In this document: positions 1 to 8,766 of the stretch, one piece after another
Position numbering within the stretch: position 1 is the stretch's first letter
How the letters are laid out: each line of letters opens with the position of its first letter
From: Candidatus Bathyarchaeota archaeon
Lineage (GTDB): Archaea > Thermoproteota > Bathyarchaeia > Bathyarchaeales > SOJC01
DNA length: 46,792 nt
NCBI GenBank assembly: GCA_029882535.1
Contig: JAOUKM010000010.1
Coordinates: 1 to 46,792, forward strand
Reading direction: 5' to 3'
Position numbers and translations under genes: made by a program
Notes under the pieces: generated by a model
Told to the model about the DNA's origin: nothing
Databases searched by the model: none
What the model saw: the letters and a program-made list of their open reading frames with translations, nothing else

Positions 1-618
1 ACCCGCGAGCTCTCAGTGGTCGACATCCCCCAATACATGAACGAATTCGACGAACTAGAAGACATCTATTTCAGCAAGAAACAAATTGCCAACAAGAAAG
101 AACTCGCCAAACTAACAGGGCTCTACAAGTATTGCTGGTGGCTCAACCCTCCATCAAAACCCAGCATTCACGTACCCTACAACCTACTAGCATACTTGGT
201 CAAAGTTGCACCTGAAGGAAAAGAAACAGAATATGCCGCAAAGAAGCTGCAAGAATACGGCTACATAAAAGATAAAGAATTACAGCTCGAGAGTTTAAAG
301 AAGAGAATCAAATACACCTTCAACTGGAACAATGACTTCGTGGAAATAAAAGAAACACCACTGAAGCTTATGACAAACGAAACAACCGCAATAAAGGAAC
401 TTGTTAAAACTCTTCAAGGCAAAATAGACGCGGAAACCGTTCAAAGCGCAATCTTTGAAATCGCTAGGAAACACAACATACTGCCAAGGCAATTCTTCAA
501 AACACTCTACACAATTCTTCTCGGAACACATGCAGGTCCAAGACTAGGCCCCTACATAATTGCTATGAGCAAACAAAACGTCACCGAAGCTCTGCAGCGA
601 GCAATTAACCGACAATAA
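1..618 (+). CDS. lysS: Lysyl-tRNA synthetase, class I, C-terminal part (5' end outside window)
   Basis: The reading frame is open from the first base, so the gene begins upstream and only about 205 C-terminal residues are present. The segment is the helical anticodon-binding region of class I LysRS, the enzyme that charges tRNA-Lys in most Archaea. The family-typical ending is visible: an ILPRQFF segment, then LLGTHAGPRLGPYI about 25 residues before the stop. The catalytic HIGH and KMSKS region lies outside the window. GTG at 16 is only an internal codon and should not be taken as the start. It ends about 90 bp before a convergent small membrane protein gene. Confidence 0.9.
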   Translation, partial: TRELSVVDIPQYMNEFDELEDIYFSKKQIANKKELAKLTGLYKYCWWLNPPSKPSIHVPYNLLAYLVKVAPEGKETEYAAKKLQEYGYIKDKELQLESLKKRIKYTFNWNNDFVEIKETPLKLMTNETTAIKELVKTLQGKIDAETVQSAIFEIARKHNILPRQFFKTLYTILLGTHAGPRLGPYIIAMSKQNVTEALQRAINRQ

Positions 619-711
619 TTCTAAAGTTCTTTCGTTTTCCTCTCTTAATTTCTCTTGCCTTAAGAACTGTTAATTTTTTGTTCCAATAATGAAACTGTGT
701 TTACTTCTTTC

Positions 712-969
712 TTAGGATTTCTGCTTCTTTTGCAGTTCAACATATTCTTCTATTGCCTTCTTGATGTCCCAAGGTCTCGGCTTAGCCATTAGCAGTCTCA
801 AATAGTTTGTTACTCTTTTCTTCATTACATAATACCACAAGGCAGTAGGAGGAGCCAGAAACAAGGCAATGACAAGCCATCCTAATACCCCTATCTGAAT
901 GGATATCACGAAAAATAGTATGATGAGTGGATAGAAGAAGACAAATAATAATTCAGCATAAAGCTTCAA
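712..969 (-). CDS. Small two-TM membrane protein, unknown function
   Basis: The 85-residue product starts at TTG and has two hydrophobic stretches (about residues 5-25 and 28-47). A basic region and a charged C-terminal tail ending in a lysine-rich segment follow. Both the Lys/Arg cluster (MKKRVTNYLRLL) and the tail are probably cytoplasmic by the positive-inside rule. No domain was recognised. It is convergent with lysS and faces away from the tRNA-Arg gene. The start is uncertain because no strong ribosome binding site is seen. Confidence 0.5.
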   Translation of the reverse strand: MKLYAELLFVFFYPLIILFFVISIQIGVLGWLVIALFLAPPTALWYYVMKKRVTNYLRLLMAKPRPWDIKKAIEEYVELQKKQKS

Positions 970-1199
970 AAAATACTTATCCAGTTCTCATATGCCTCCA
1001 ATAATCGTAGAATTCACCCGCGTTTATTTAAGACTTAGCATGCATGACGTTTAAAGAAGAGGTTTAAAGACTATATAACTTATTCAAGAATGAAAGATAC
1101 GTTCAAGCGTCCCTTTACTCAGCGCAGAATTTCTAAGTTTTATTAAGGTGTTAATAACCTTCTCTCTAGTATGCTCAAGACCTTATAGCCTAGTTGAAA

Positions 1200-1275
1200 G
1201 GGCCCGTGGTCTAGTCTGGATTAGGACGCTGGCCTGCGGAGCCGGAGATCTGGGGTTCAAATCCCCACGGGCCCG
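1200..1275 (+). tRNA. tRNA-Arg (anticodon GCG), intronless
   Basis: A full cloverleaf can be drawn in 76 nt: acceptor GGGCCCG with CGGGCCC, D stem GUCU/GGAC, and anticodon stem CUGGC/GCCGG around loop CUGCGGA. The T arm is UGGGG-UUCAAAU-CCCCA and the discriminator is G. The loop gives anticodon GCG, which reads CGC and CGU. A CCA is encoded directly after the discriminator (1276-1278). The 3' half is identical to that of the tRNA-Arg(CCG) gene at 16994-17108. The gene lies about 460 bp upstream of argS. Confidence 0.95.
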
Positions 1276-1405
1276 CCACTATCTTGGCCATAATGGGTCG
1301 ATCGGTTCTGCGTTTAGAGTTGTATCGGTGGCGGGAATATTTTGTGATTCGCAAATATGGATATATTTTCTCTTTTCCACGTGTTTACTGAAGAGGACTC
1401 CAAAG

Positions 1406-1618
1406 ATGCGTAGAAGGTTGCAATTTCGTTTCTGTTTTCCGCCTATTTATGGGATTTACGACACTGGTAAAAGCGTGATCTATGTTTTCGGTGAACACGA
1501 TGGCAAAATTGAAGATGTTCTGAGTCATGAAGTGTTACATTGGGCTGTGCAAAAAACAGCAGGAAAACAGGTGAGTTTAGATTTAGATAATATCCGGCCA
1601 GAATTGCTGAGAACGTAG
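1406..1618 (+). CDS. Very small HExxH-motif protein (minimal zincin-like), unknown function
   Basis: This 70-residue ORF starts at ATG 1406; the longer open frame upstream runs through the tRNA and is not coding. The N-terminus is basic (MRRRLQFRF) and a short beta-rich region follows. Residues 41-45 are HEVLH, the HExxH zinc-binding and catalytic motif of metallopeptidases, within SHEVLHWAVQK. A third zinc ligand is not obvious; D55, D57 or E64 are candidates. The family HExxH pattern is established knowledge, but peptidase activity here is inference. With only 70 residues it would be near the smallest possible zincin, or a non-catalytic metal-binding relative. It lies between tRNA-Arg and argS on the same strand. 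Confidence 0.6.
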   Translation: MRRRLQFRFCFPPIYGIYDTGKSVIYVFGEHDGKIEDVLSHEVLHWAVQKTAGKQVSLDLDNIRPELLRT

Positions 1619-1735
1619 TTAAAGAGAAAATTATTTCTTAGTTTTTCTACCTGTCAAACAGTTTATTAGTTACATCAGAAAAGGATGTTCTGCAAGGCTT
1701 ATGAGGTTGCATAAGTTTTCATAAGTGGTTGTAAC

Positions 1736-3682
1736 ATGGTTTCCATTAATCCTTTCGGTGACTTTCGGAAAGATTGCGAGAGAGCTTTGAGAAAATCGTT
1801 TACTAAATTTCATCCATCCATCTCTGGTGAATCTTTTTTGTTAGATATTCCACCCGACCCAGAATTTGGAGAATTAGCTTCGGCGGTTTTTTTTGAACTC
1901 GGAAAAAAAATGAAAGAACAACCACGAAAATTAGCAGATCAAATCGTGAATGCTATTGAAGTAAAGGATTTTCCGCTTATAAACGCAGTAGAGGCTGCTG
2001 GTGAGGGGTATGTCAATTTTTATGTTAACTTTTCTGAGCTTTCAAAAGTAACAATCGATGCAGTTCGAACTTTGGATACTACTTATGGGTATGTTAAGAC
2101 AGAAAAGCCAGAAAAAGTTATCGTTGAGCATACAAGTGCAAATCCAATATCTCCTATCAACATTGGTAAAGCGAGAAATCCTGTTTTGGGAGATTCACTT
2201 GCGCGTATCCTAACTGCGAGAGGACACAAGGTTTTTCGACATTTTTATGTTGATGATGTGGGACGCCAAACCGCGGTCATTGCTTATGGATACAGAAAGC
2301 TTGGAAAATCTTCTTTAGAAGGAAAATCGGATCATTACATCGGTCTAATCTACACTGTAACTAGCTGCATTATAGAGATCAATAGGCTAAAGCGAGCAAT
2401 AGAAAAAAAGAGAAAGACGACATCGGAAACTGTTCAACAACTACGTAAACAGTTGGATGAGTGGATTTCTATTGCTGCTGAATTGGAGAACAAATATCCG
2501 AAGCTTTTCAGTCAACTTCTCGAGAAAATAGGCAAAGATAAAGATAGCGAAATTATAGTAAATAGTTTGAACCGTGCATATGAGACTGGTGAAGAAAAAG
2601 CGAAAAAATTGATCCGTGGAGTCTGCCAGCTTTCCCTAGATGGCATAAAAGAAACGCTTGCTAGCATAAAAGTTTTCTTTGATTCTTGGGATTGGGAAAG
2701 CGACTTCGCTTGGAATAGTGACGTTGCCAAAACCTTAGAAGCACTGAAAAAGACTGGCTATGTTTTCCGGGAAGGCCCCGTACTTGAATTTGATGCTGAC
2801 AAAGTTGCCGAGGACTTGAAGCTGAAGCAAACGCTTGGCTTAAAAAACGATTATGAAATTCCTTCTTTGACATTAGTGAGAGCAGATGGCACAACGCTTT
2901 ACACAACACGAGACATCCCATACACCCTGTGGAAGTTTAAAAAAGCTACAAAAGTAATCAACGTTGTTGGAATGGAGCAAAAACTGTCACAACAGCAATT
3001 GAAACTGACGTTATGGGCTTTAGGACACACTAACAAAGCAAAAAACCTTACACACTTCGCCTACAATTTAGTAACCCTACCAGGATACAAAATGTCTAGT
3101 CGCAGAGGACACTACATAACCCTTGACGAAGTAATGGATGAAGCTATAAAGAGAGCCCGTGAAGAAGTTGAAAAACGGTCACCTCAACTATCCTATGAAG
3201 AAAAACTGAAAATCTCGAAAATCGTTGGAATTGGGGCTCTCAAATATGCTCTCGTTGAAGTGGATCCCATAAAACCCGTAGTTTTCACTTGGGATAGGGT
3301 GATAAATTTTGAGAGAAACAGCGCTCCATACATTCAGTACTCTTATGCGCGAGCACGCAGCATTTTAAGGAAAGCGCCAAAAGAACCGGAAAAACCAGAC
3401 TATTCACTGCTTGTTGAACCGTTGGAACGTGATCTTGTTTTGGCGTTGGCACGCTTTCCAGAAGTTTTTGTTGATTCTGCAGAAAATTTGAAATCCAACG
3501 CAATAGCTGACTTTGCAAACATTTTAGCCGACAAATTCAACAGTTTTTACAATGCTTTGCCTGTAATAAAAGCGAAGCCGAAAGCGTTAAGTGATGCTCG
3601 GCTGGCATTGGTTGAGGCGATTAGTATAGTGCTTAGAAACGCCCTAAGTTTGATTGGTATTGTGGCGCCTGAAAAGATGTAA
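1736..3682 (+). CDS. argS: Arginyl-tRNA synthetase
   Basis: The product has 648 residues and the usual class I ArgRS order: an N-terminal additional domain (about 1-110), a Rossmann catalytic core, and a C-terminal helical DALR anticodon-binding domain (about 530-648). The core begins with EHTSANPISP. The HIGH signature that should follow reads NIGK (residues 142-145), so both histidines are replaced. The second signature is KMSSR, in GYKMSSRRGHYITL. An insert of about 100 mostly charged residues (about 190-300) sits in the connective region. The start is ATG 1736. It would make Arg-tRNA in the cytoplasm, and a tRNA-Arg gene lies just upstream. The general function is secure despite the altered signature. 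Confidence 0.9.
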   Translation: MVSINPFGDFRKDCERALRKSFTKFHPSISGESFLLDIPPDPEFGELASAVFFELGKKMKEQPRKLADQIVNAIEVKDFPLINAVEAAGEGYVNFYVNFSELSKVTIDAVRTLDTTYGYVKTEKPEKVIVEHTSANPISPINIGKARNPVLGDSLARILTARGHKVFRHFYVDDVGRQTAVIAYGYRKLGKSSLEGKSDHYIGLIYTVTSCIIEINRLKRAIEKKRKTTSETVQQLRKQLDEWISIAAELENKYPKLFSQLLEKIGKDKDSEIIVNSLNRAYETGEEKAKKLIRGVCQLSLDGIKETLASIKVFFDSWDWESDFAWNSDVAKTLEALKKTGYVFREGPVLEFDADKVAEDLKLKQTLGLKNDYEIPSLTLVRADGTTLYTTRDIPYTLWKFKKATKVINVVGMEQKLSQQQLKLTLWALGHTNKAKNLTHFAYNLVTLPGYKMSSRRGHYITLDEVMDEAIKRAREEVEKRSPQLSYEEKLKISKIVGIGALKYALVEVDPIKPVVFTWDRVINFERNSAPYIQYSYARARSILRKAPKEPEKPDYSLLVEPLERDLVLALARFPEVFVDSAENLKSNAIADFANILADKFNSFYNALPVIKAKPKALSDARLALVEAISIVLRNALSLIGIVAPEKM

Positions 3683-3816
3683 TTATTGCTTCGAGGTTTC
3701 GCGACGAATTTTGACATTCAATTTCTTCGTAGCAAAGCGATTAAACTTTATATTTCCATTCGTTAGGCTAACATTAAATATCTCGTAGCTTTACAGTGCA
3801 TAGGAGTTCATTTACC

Positions 3817-5757
3817 ATGAAAGGCAAGGTAATCCTAATTCTGTTATGCCTCTTTTTCCAATGCCTTTCTTGGAATTTGCCATCCACTTCATCTTTTGGC
3901 GTCAATCAAAATTCACAGGTGATTTATGTTCCTAACAACTACACTACAATACAAGCAGCCATAAACGCGGCGTCGCCAGGTGACACAGTTTTCGTACAAA
4001 ACAGAACATATCATGAACATGTAGTTGTAAACAAGTCCATCTCGTTAATAGGTGAACAGCTTGAAACAACTATTATTGATGGAAGTAACACGGGCATAAC
4101 TGTGTTAGTAACTTCAAGCAATGTCACAGTTAGCAATTTGACTATGCAAAATGGTGTTTATGGAATTTTGGTCGAGAACACCAATGATGTGACCATTAGT
4201 AGAAACAACGTCTTTAACAATGAAGAAGGTATTAGACTCGATAATTCTGAAAACTGTAGTGTTACCGAAAACAACTCAAGCTTCAACCTGAATCGTGGCA
4301 TCTTTCTTAACTCATGTTGGGATTCAATAGTTTACAAAAACGTTGCATTCAACAACACGGACGGTAAGCAATACGGCATAAACGCTAATGCCTCTCGGAA
4401 CATTGCGTTGCTTCAAAACACTGCGATTGGAAACTTTTGGGATGGCATAGGGCTTCAAAGCTCAACCGACTGTATTGTTTGGAGGAATAATGTTAGTAGA
4501 AACGAGAATTTTGGCATATGGTGTAGTTCTTCAAATAACAGCGTGATTTATCATAATATCGTAGCCAACAACACATTAAATGCTAGAGCAACGAACTCGG
4601 AAATCTTGTGGGACTCTGGTTATCCGTCTGGCGGTAACTATTGGAGCGACTATTCTGATGGAGACAACTATAGTGGTCCTTACCAGAATGAAATAGGAAG
4701 CGATGGCATAGGTGATACTCCACATGTGATTGAGTCACCCTATCATCAAGACAATTACTCTCTTATGAGCCCGCGAACCAATGGTAGCGTCATATTTTTA
4801 GCATTACAAAACAAAACCATAAAGCCTAGAGACGACGTGTTAATCTATGGTTTCCTATGGCCTAAACTCGATGAAGTTAACATAACTATTTATTACCGTA
4901 ACCAAATTGAAACAGAGTGGCAAACTCTTGAAACAATTTCTACATACGCAGGCAAGTACTCTTATCTCTGGACAAACCTAGACGAGGGAATATATGAGCT
5001 TAAGGCGAGTTGGGCAGGCAACTCAACCACCTACCCGGCAGAAAGCCTGATAGAGACGCTTACGGTACAGAAGATAACAAGCAACGTTTCTATAACGGTT
5101 AGCTCAACAGAAATGCTAGTTGGCTCAACAGTAACAATAAGTGGTAGCATTGACCCAATACGACCTCATGTCAACGTGGCAATTTGGCATCGCTTCAAAG
5201 ATGAAGACTGGACTATACTAGAAACAGTAGAAACGTACGACAATGGCTCCTACTCCTTTATGTGGTTGACTCCTAAAGTAGGAATGTTCCAAATCAAGAC
5301 AAGCTGGTTAGGAGACGAAAAAGCTCTTCCAGCAGAAAGCCTCTCTGTTGTCATAATTGTCTCCAAACTCTCAAGTAGCCTAACTATTAATTTAGATCGC
5401 ACAACAACAACTGCAGGTTCAAATGTAACGATAAGTGGAACTATCAATCCCCCATGTGTAAACGTGAACGTGACCATCCACTATAGACTCTTGAACAGTA
5501 CTTGGAACATTCTTGACACAGTTACGACTTATTCAAATGGCTACTACAACTATACGTGGAAAACCACAGAAACGGGCAACTACGAAATTAAAACAAGTTG
5601 GCTAGGCGATTCAGAAACACTACCTGCTGAAAGCAATGTCGTGCCCGTAACCATAGAACAAGAACCACCCCTATACATTGTCCTATATGCCGTAATCGTG
5701 ACAGCCATCATAGTAATCGCATCGCTTATGTATCTTCGAAAAAAGCGGAAACATTAA
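3817..5757 (+). CDS. Surface-anchored NosD-like beta-helix protein with three Ig-like repeats
   Basis: ATG 3817 is preceded by AGGAG; an upstream GTG at 3796 is less likely. The 646-residue product has a signal peptide (about 1-25). A right-handed parallel beta-helix of NosD/PbH1 type follows, opening with TIQAAINAASPGDTVFV and rich in Asn-ladder turns (about 40-320). It ends with a GGNYWSDY linker typical of archaeal NosD proteins. Three Ig/beta-sandwich repeats of about 90 residues come next, each ending in a SWxGDxxxxPAES-like motif. A C-terminal TM helix (about 620-640) with a basic tail (RKKRKH) anchors it. Many NxS/T sequons suggest N-glycosylation. A cell-surface binding or carbohydrate-related role is inference. 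Confidence 0.8.
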   Translation: MKGKVILILLCLFFQCLSWNLPSTSSFGVNQNSQVIYVPNNYTTIQAAINAASPGDTVFVQNRTYHEHVVVNKSISLIGEQLETTIIDGSNTGITVLVTSSNVTVSNLTMQNGVYGILVENTNDVTISRNNVFNNEEGIRLDNSENCSVTENNSSFNLNRGIFLNSCWDSIVYKNVAFNNTDGKQYGINANASRNIALLQNTAIGNFWDGIGLQSSTDCIVWRNNVSRNENFGIWCSSSNNSVIYHNIVANNTLNARATNSEILWDSGYPSGGNYWSDYSDGDNYSGPYQNEIGSDGIGDTPHVIESPYHQDNYSLMSPRTNGSVIFLALQNKTIKPRDDVLIYGFLWPKLDEVNITIYYRNQIETEWQTLETISTYAGKYSYLWTNLDEGIYELKASWAGNSTTYPAESLIETLTVQKITSNVSITVSSTEMLVGSTVTISGSIDPIRPHVNVAIWHRFKDEDWTILETVETYDNGSYSFMWLTPKVGMFQIKTSWLGDEKALPAESLSVVIIVSKLSSSLTINLDRTTTTAGSNVTISGTINPPCVNVNVTIHYRLLNSTWNILDTVTTYSNGYYNYTWKTTETGNYEIKTSWLGDSETLPAESNVVPVTIEQEPPLYIVLYAVIVTAIIVIASLMYLRKKRKH

Positions 5758-5884
5758 TCGCTCTATCTTTCTTTGCCCTTTTCAGAAACAGCCAAAATTT
5801 GAGTTCTTTAATTTCTCCGCGTTCACCTAAACTTATCTGCTTCTTTAGATACCATTTTTGCGAAAACTTGACACATCAAAATCT

Positions 5885-5897
5885 AAAATATATTTTC
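5885..5897 (+). promoter_or_regulatory. TATA box upstream of the PadR-like gene
   Basis: The A/T run AAAATATATTTT is a good archaeal TATA element. Its centre lies about 30 bp before GTG 5923, which would make the transcript nearly leaderless if translation began there. That spacing supports 5923, not the downstream TTG 5971, as the ancestral start. Confidence 0.5.
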
Positions 5898-5970
5898 TGG
5901 CAAAGAAGTGTTTGTCAACATCGTGGTTTCGTTTGTCCACGGCCTTGACAAACCTGTTATGTTGTGACTC

Positions 5971-6255
5971 TTGTCTCGAAAATGTAAGCATGGATATGGC
6001 CTCATTAAAGAGATTAAACACCTAAAAGGCTACAAGTTAAAACCAAGCGTGGGATACACCTTTCTACACCGGTTAGAAGAAGAAGGTTTGGCTACAAGTG
6101 AACGGGTTAAAGATCGTAAACGCAAACTAAGATATTACTCCCTGACTGTAAAGGGCAAAAACCTTCTCAGCAAAGTACGCGACTTCTTTGACAAACCAAT
6201 TCGAGAAGTAATTAAAGACTTCTTTTCTAAACAACAAAATGAAGCAACCACTTAG
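5971..6255 (+). CDS. PadR-family transcriptional regulator, N-terminus interrupted by in-frame TGA
   Basis: The 94 residues match the PadR winged helix: SRKCKHGYGLIKEI, then LKPSVGYTFLHRLEEEGL and the wing segment RYYSLTVKGKNLL. The first helix of the family is missing from the open frame. It is visible upstream in the same frame: codons from GTG 5923 read FVHGLDKPVML, then TGA (5965-5967), then LLSRK. The TGA falls where PadR proteins often have Trp. The gene is therefore either a one-codon pseudogene, shortened to start at TTG 5971, or subject to UGA readthrough. PadR proteins often control a neighbouring membrane gene, and such a gene follows at 6409. Confidence 0.7.
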   Translation: MSRKCKHGYGLIKEIKHLKGYKLKPSVGYTFLHRLEEEGLATSERVKDRKRKLRYYSLTVKGKNLLSKVRDFFDKPIREVIKDFFSKQQNEATT

Positions 6256-6257
6256 CG

Positions 6258-6273
6258 TAAAGCGTACGCTTTA
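6258..6273. promoter_or_regulatory. Perfect 16-bp palindrome between the PadR-like gene and the membrane gene
   Basis: TAAAGCGTACGCTTTA is its own reverse complement. It begins 2 bp after the PadR-like stop codon and 136 bp before the next start. It could be a dimeric operator or a short transcript hairpin; no T-run follows directly, which argues against a simple terminator. Confidence 0.4.
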
Positions 6274-6408
6274 TGGCTTTAGCTTTTAGCGGCTCAAGTA
6301 GGTAGATTGCTCTGTGCGAGAGAAAAAACAATTAAATGCTCAGTTGAATAATCTTTGGATAAACCTAAACGGTAATCCCCAGCTTCACATCCCAAGAGAT
6401 GAAATAAA

Positions 6409-7668
6409 GTGGATAAAGATAACTTCCATGTAAGAATCTACAATTTTTTTGTAGGTCTAGCGTTTGTTCCATTCGTTTTATACAAGTTCATTATCGCATG
6501 GTTGTCTACAGGCTGGACTGTCAAAAAAGCAAGTAAAATATTCAGAGAAAAACTCTTGGAAATAGGTTTCCCTGACAAAATCACTGAAACGCTTACGAAG
6601 GAATATGCCTCTGCCAAAGATTATATATTCGAAGGGTTTTTGAAAAGAAAAACCAAAACTCAAACCTCAAACACCAAAAAAATCGGTGGGCTTCGCGATG
6701 TTTTTATAAAGATATTACCAGGGGGGCAAATTTTTCTCCGGATAAAAACTGGACACACTAAGGATCTTGCAAGCGCTGTGTTCCTTGATGCGACTAAAAC
6801 AATTATTTTAATAGTGGGCATCTCTCGTGCTTTGGACAGAGATATCTATTGGGTTGTCGTTTGTATCGTATCCTATGTTTTGTATTCTTTACTGTTCGGA
6901 TTTGCGTCTGAGCTAATTAATAAACATCAAAATTCTGTAAAAGGTCTTCTAGGAAGCGTGATTAATGTTATAGGAGAGGCGCTTTCAGACACAAAAGTTG
7001 TCGCTATCGTTGGATTGGCTTTGTCTTCTCATTCCATACTTGGAGCACCCTTCGTGCCATTGTATCACGTAATTCCTAACTTAGACTTTATTGAACATTA
7101 TATAAGCGGCTTCGGGATAGGATTATTTGCAGTCAAGGCTTATGGAACATTCATAAGCCACATATCTTACAGCAAGGCTTTAACGATACTCAGTTCAATT
7201 GAGTCAAGTAATCAAATTTTACTTTTTGAGACAAGTGCGGAGCTTCCCTTTGTTTGCTACTCCGCTGTCTTCGTTGGATTGGTTTGGGAAGGATTAGAAG
7301 AGATTGCTGAGCAGTTCACTCCACGAGTAGTAAATGTTTTCTTTTGGAATGGCGTGGCAGACGTATTCATGGCCCTACTCGGCGCCTTAACAGCTTACAC
7401 GCTTGTAAGTCGTTCCTTCATTATCAAAAAACGTGAAAACTGTTCAAACTTAGAGGTTAAAAACGCAAAGGTTGACCCGCGAGCTATTAAAAGAGCTTCA
7501 GATACTGTATTAACACACATGAAAAGTGCAGTAGACAACGTATATTCCGAAAGCTCAGCTAAAGATTTTTCCAAAGATGTTGGAACGCACAAATTGACTG
7601 AAATAGGCGAAGCTGTTAAACGCATAAAAGACTTGTGTATGAATTCAACAGATTCAGCCTTCCATTAA
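6409..7668 (+). CDS. Multi-pass membrane protein of unknown function
   Basis: The 419-residue product starts at GTG 6409. Hydrophobic segments are seen near residues 10-32, 125-165, 195-220, 230-250, 285-305 and 315-340, so five to seven TM helices are likely. Soluble regions are a basic stretch (about 35-115) and a charged helical C-terminal tail (about 350-419). A conserved-looking acidic motif, GLVWEGLEEIAEQF, sits at the start of the last membrane part. I do not recognise the family. It follows the PadR-like gene and a perfect palindrome, so it may be the regulated target. Base use resembles the neighbours. Confidence 0.6.
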   Translation: MDKDNFHVRIYNFFVGLAFVPFVLYKFIIAWLSTGWTVKKASKIFREKLLEIGFPDKITETLTKEYASAKDYIFEGFLKRKTKTQTSNTKKIGGLRDVFIKILPGGQIFLRIKTGHTKDLASAVFLDATKTIILIVGISRALDRDIYWVVVCIVSYVLYSLLFGFASELINKHQNSVKGLLGSVINVIGEALSDTKVVAIVGLALSSHSILGAPFVPLYHVIPNLDFIEHYISGFGIGLFAVKAYGTFISHISYSKALTILSSIESSNQILLFETSAELPFVCYSAVFVGLVWEGLEEIAEQFTPRVVNVFFWNGVADVFMALLGALTAYTLVSRSFIIKKRENCSNLEVKNAKVDPRAIKRASDTVLTHMKSAVDNVYSESSAKDFSKDVGTHKLTEIGEAVKRIKDLCMNSTDSAFH

Positions 7669-8311
7669 TTGTGCGAAGTGAAAGTTAAATGGGAAGATTG
7701 CTAAAAATGAACATTGAACTATTGGGTTTGTATGCCTTTTTTACACCCTTTGCTTCAAGTAAAGCTTTCATAAATTCACCTTAGCAGTTAGAGAAGGCTA
7801 ATAAGTTATATATCAAAATTCAGATGTTTTTGAAACACACATATATATCTGCCATAAACCCAATCAAATGAAGCACAGCCATGAAGGAAAATGTTGGCAA
7901 CCCAGAAAAATAACAGTCATAGAATTGTTTTAACTGCTGATAAACTCTCATGAGCAAGTATAATAGAATTATTTTTCTGAAGTGTTAAAAACACAACCTA
8001 GAATGGAGTGATGCTCTCCTCAAAGAGCATTCTCTCATAAAAGATGGAGAAAAAGGGTACTTGTTAAAACTCGTCTTTTCCTCAGGATACCTTTGATGGC
8101 TTTTAAGCGCGCAAATAATGACCCCTTTGTCTAGTTTCGAAGCGTATAACATTATTGCCCCAAAACTCAAAGTTGTGGAGAGCCCCGTGAGGACTAATAC
8201 CCAAAAGGGTGCAAGTCCATATGCACACCTTTCAATTCCCTTTACATGGGGTTTTTCCTTGAACCCTACGGTACCGTGATGCATGGCCTTTGTTCAAGGT
8301 AAGGAATTCCA
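7669..8311. other. Intergenic stretch without a convincing gene
   Basis: The stretch is AT-rich near 7800-7860, with TATA-like runs. A leftward open frame (7985-8284, 99 codons) contains one hydrophobic stretch but has low-complexity ends, no ribosome binding site and no recognised domain. A small hairpin (ATGCTCT/AGAGCAT) lies at about 8009-8029. The open frame may be chance or a decayed gene. Confidence 0.4.
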
Positions 8312-8622
8312 CTACACTCTGCTCTTTTCTTCTGCAATCCATTCAAGAGCCATTATGGCTAAAATTCCAATAAACAGACAAACTTGAGTTAGATGTAACT
8401 TTCTTGCAACAGGATCTCAATCTTAGTATAATTCTTCTGTTTGGCTAAGTATTGGATGTGATCCAACCTTCTAATTAGTTCCTTACTACTCTTTACCATA
8501 TTTTCCTCATGGAGAGCTAAATTGACGGTGTCTACTTCGCCTTGTTTTCGGATTATAGATTCTTGATCTAAGACGTTATTCCTCAGATTTTGGTTGTTAC
8601 TAAGGAAAAATAAAGCTGATGC
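8312..8622 (-). pseudogene. Remnant of a coiled-coil/TM protein with frameshift
   Basis: Reading leftward from 8622, about 75 codons encode a protein-like, heptad-rich segment (for example SSKELIRRLDHIQYLAKQK). It stops after LLQESYI. A +1 shift restores a frame with a single hydrophobic helix (VCLFIGILAIMALEWIAEE) ending at 8312. No start codon suits the first segment. The parts look like a decayed gene for a coiled-coil protein with a C-terminal anchor. The family is unknown. Confidence 0.3.
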
Positions 8623-8766
8623 TTAGGCGCTTTTAGTAGAGAAGGGTAAAACCAAGATACTAATTGTGGTGTGATTAAAGAATAATCCCAAGCAAAACAT
8701 TGGTAGGCCTCTCCACATTTCCTGCACTTGGAAAGCTAGAGAGTTTATCATCAAGTGTAAAGATAG

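Noticed and set aside
1148-1618. A 156-codon rightward ORF over the tRNA-Arg gene
   Set aside because: Its first 86 codons read through the tRNA and its flank. Only the last 70 codons from ATG 1406 look like a protein.
7985-8284. A 99-codon leftward ORF with one hydrophobic stretch
   Set aside because: No start signal and no known family; kept only as a note in the spacer entry.
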